From the NCBI GenBank assembly GCA_025356235.1, contig JANXUL010000111.1, positions 1-38,167 on the forward strand: DNA of 38,167 bases, in the 5' to 3' direction. This document shows, one piece after another, positions 37,792-38,167 of the stretch; within the stretch, counting starts at the first letter, position 1; every line of letters starts with the position of its first letter. The position numbers and the translations under genes were made by a program. This DNA is from Bacteroidota bacterium (GTDB lineage Bacteria; Bacteroidota; Bacteroidia; Chitinophagales; Chitinophagaceae). Under the pieces are notes generated by a model. The model did not search any database, had not been told where the DNA came from, and saw nothing but the letters and a program-made list of their open reading frames with translations.

Positions 37792-38167
37792 TTACCGGGG
37801 CAAATGGGAACTTTCAGGAACAACCCATGTAACAGGCTGCTTACGAACTGAATTCACAGCTTTCCCATTCTGAATCGCAGGTTTCCATCTTGGGCCTTTT
37901 ACAATCAATCTAACCGCTTCCTCTTTTGTACCATATCCAGGGTCATTCTCTGCCTTAACATCACTAACAGAACCTGTTTTATCTACTGTAAACGAAACGA
38001 CTACTGTGTATTTGCCAGGAGGACCACCTTTTTCAACAATAATGTTTCTGTTTAAATTGCGTTCGCGATATTTCTGCCATGACGGTTGGCCACCGGGGAA
38101 TTCTGCGGAGATCTGAACATTTGTAACCAGCTGATCGCTGGAGTTTTTTTGCGACTGAACGTTTTCA
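37792..38167 (-). CDS. TonB-like energy transducer C-terminal domain protein, partial (runs off window; absent from ORF track)
   Basis: Direct minus translation ...GKYTVVVSFTVDKTGSVSDVKAENDPGYGTKEEAVRLIVKGPRWKPAIQNGKAVNSVRKQPVTWVVPESSHLPR*. Confidence 0.88.
   Translation of the reverse strand, partial: ENVQSQKNSSDQLVTNVQISAEFPGGQPSWQKYRERNLNRNIIVEKGGPPGKYTVVVSFTVDKTGSVSDVKAENDPGYGTKEEAVRLIVKGPRWKPAIQNGKAVNSVRKQPVTWVVPESSHLPR

Noticed and set aside
1-38167. CRISPR arrays, tRNA or rRNA genes, prophage modules
   Set aside because: No spaced direct repeats, cloverleaf or rRNA-like sequence recognised by eye, and no phage structural genes; a tRNAscan/CRISPR finder run would be needed for certainty.

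Overview
This 38.2 kb window is a chromosomal segment from a Bacteroidota bacterium, probably Chitinophagaceae-like judging by gene content and TAnnTTTG-type promoters. It is mostly housekeeping: ccmC/ccmD, a fused dipeptide-type ABC ATPase, queA, aspartate kinase, ssb, mnmA, an RsmB-like methyltransferase, sucA/sucB, rpsT, an OmpR/HK two-component pair, guaA, a ligase-associated helicase + PdeM + histone-deacetylase-like cluster, an XRE-S24 repressor, an M14 peptidase, surE and an amidase. Partial pth (left edge) and TonB-type (right edge) genes were missed by the ORF track, as was a small DUF2256 gene. The most interesting feature is a compact ~490 bp element at 39-529. It consists of a frameshifted four-helix-bundle (23S rRNA intervening-sequence-type, S23/IVP-like) ORF bounded by a perfect 21 bp inverted repeat made of 7-nt quasi-repeats (GTGARTN). 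It fills the whole ccmD-pth gap, and one arm supplies the ccmD stop codon. A second 7-nt-periodic tract (NTCCATN) lies in frame inside the Lhr-like helicase. A RAYT-type REP transposase pseudogene (single in-frame TAA) is flanked by REP-like hairpins. Other leads are a possible SLH-like C-terminus on an FAD oxidoreductase, a divergent YkuD-like protein, a candidate autoregulatory operator for the S24 repressor, and several large palindromes. All calls come from reading the sequence and family knowledge; no searches were run.
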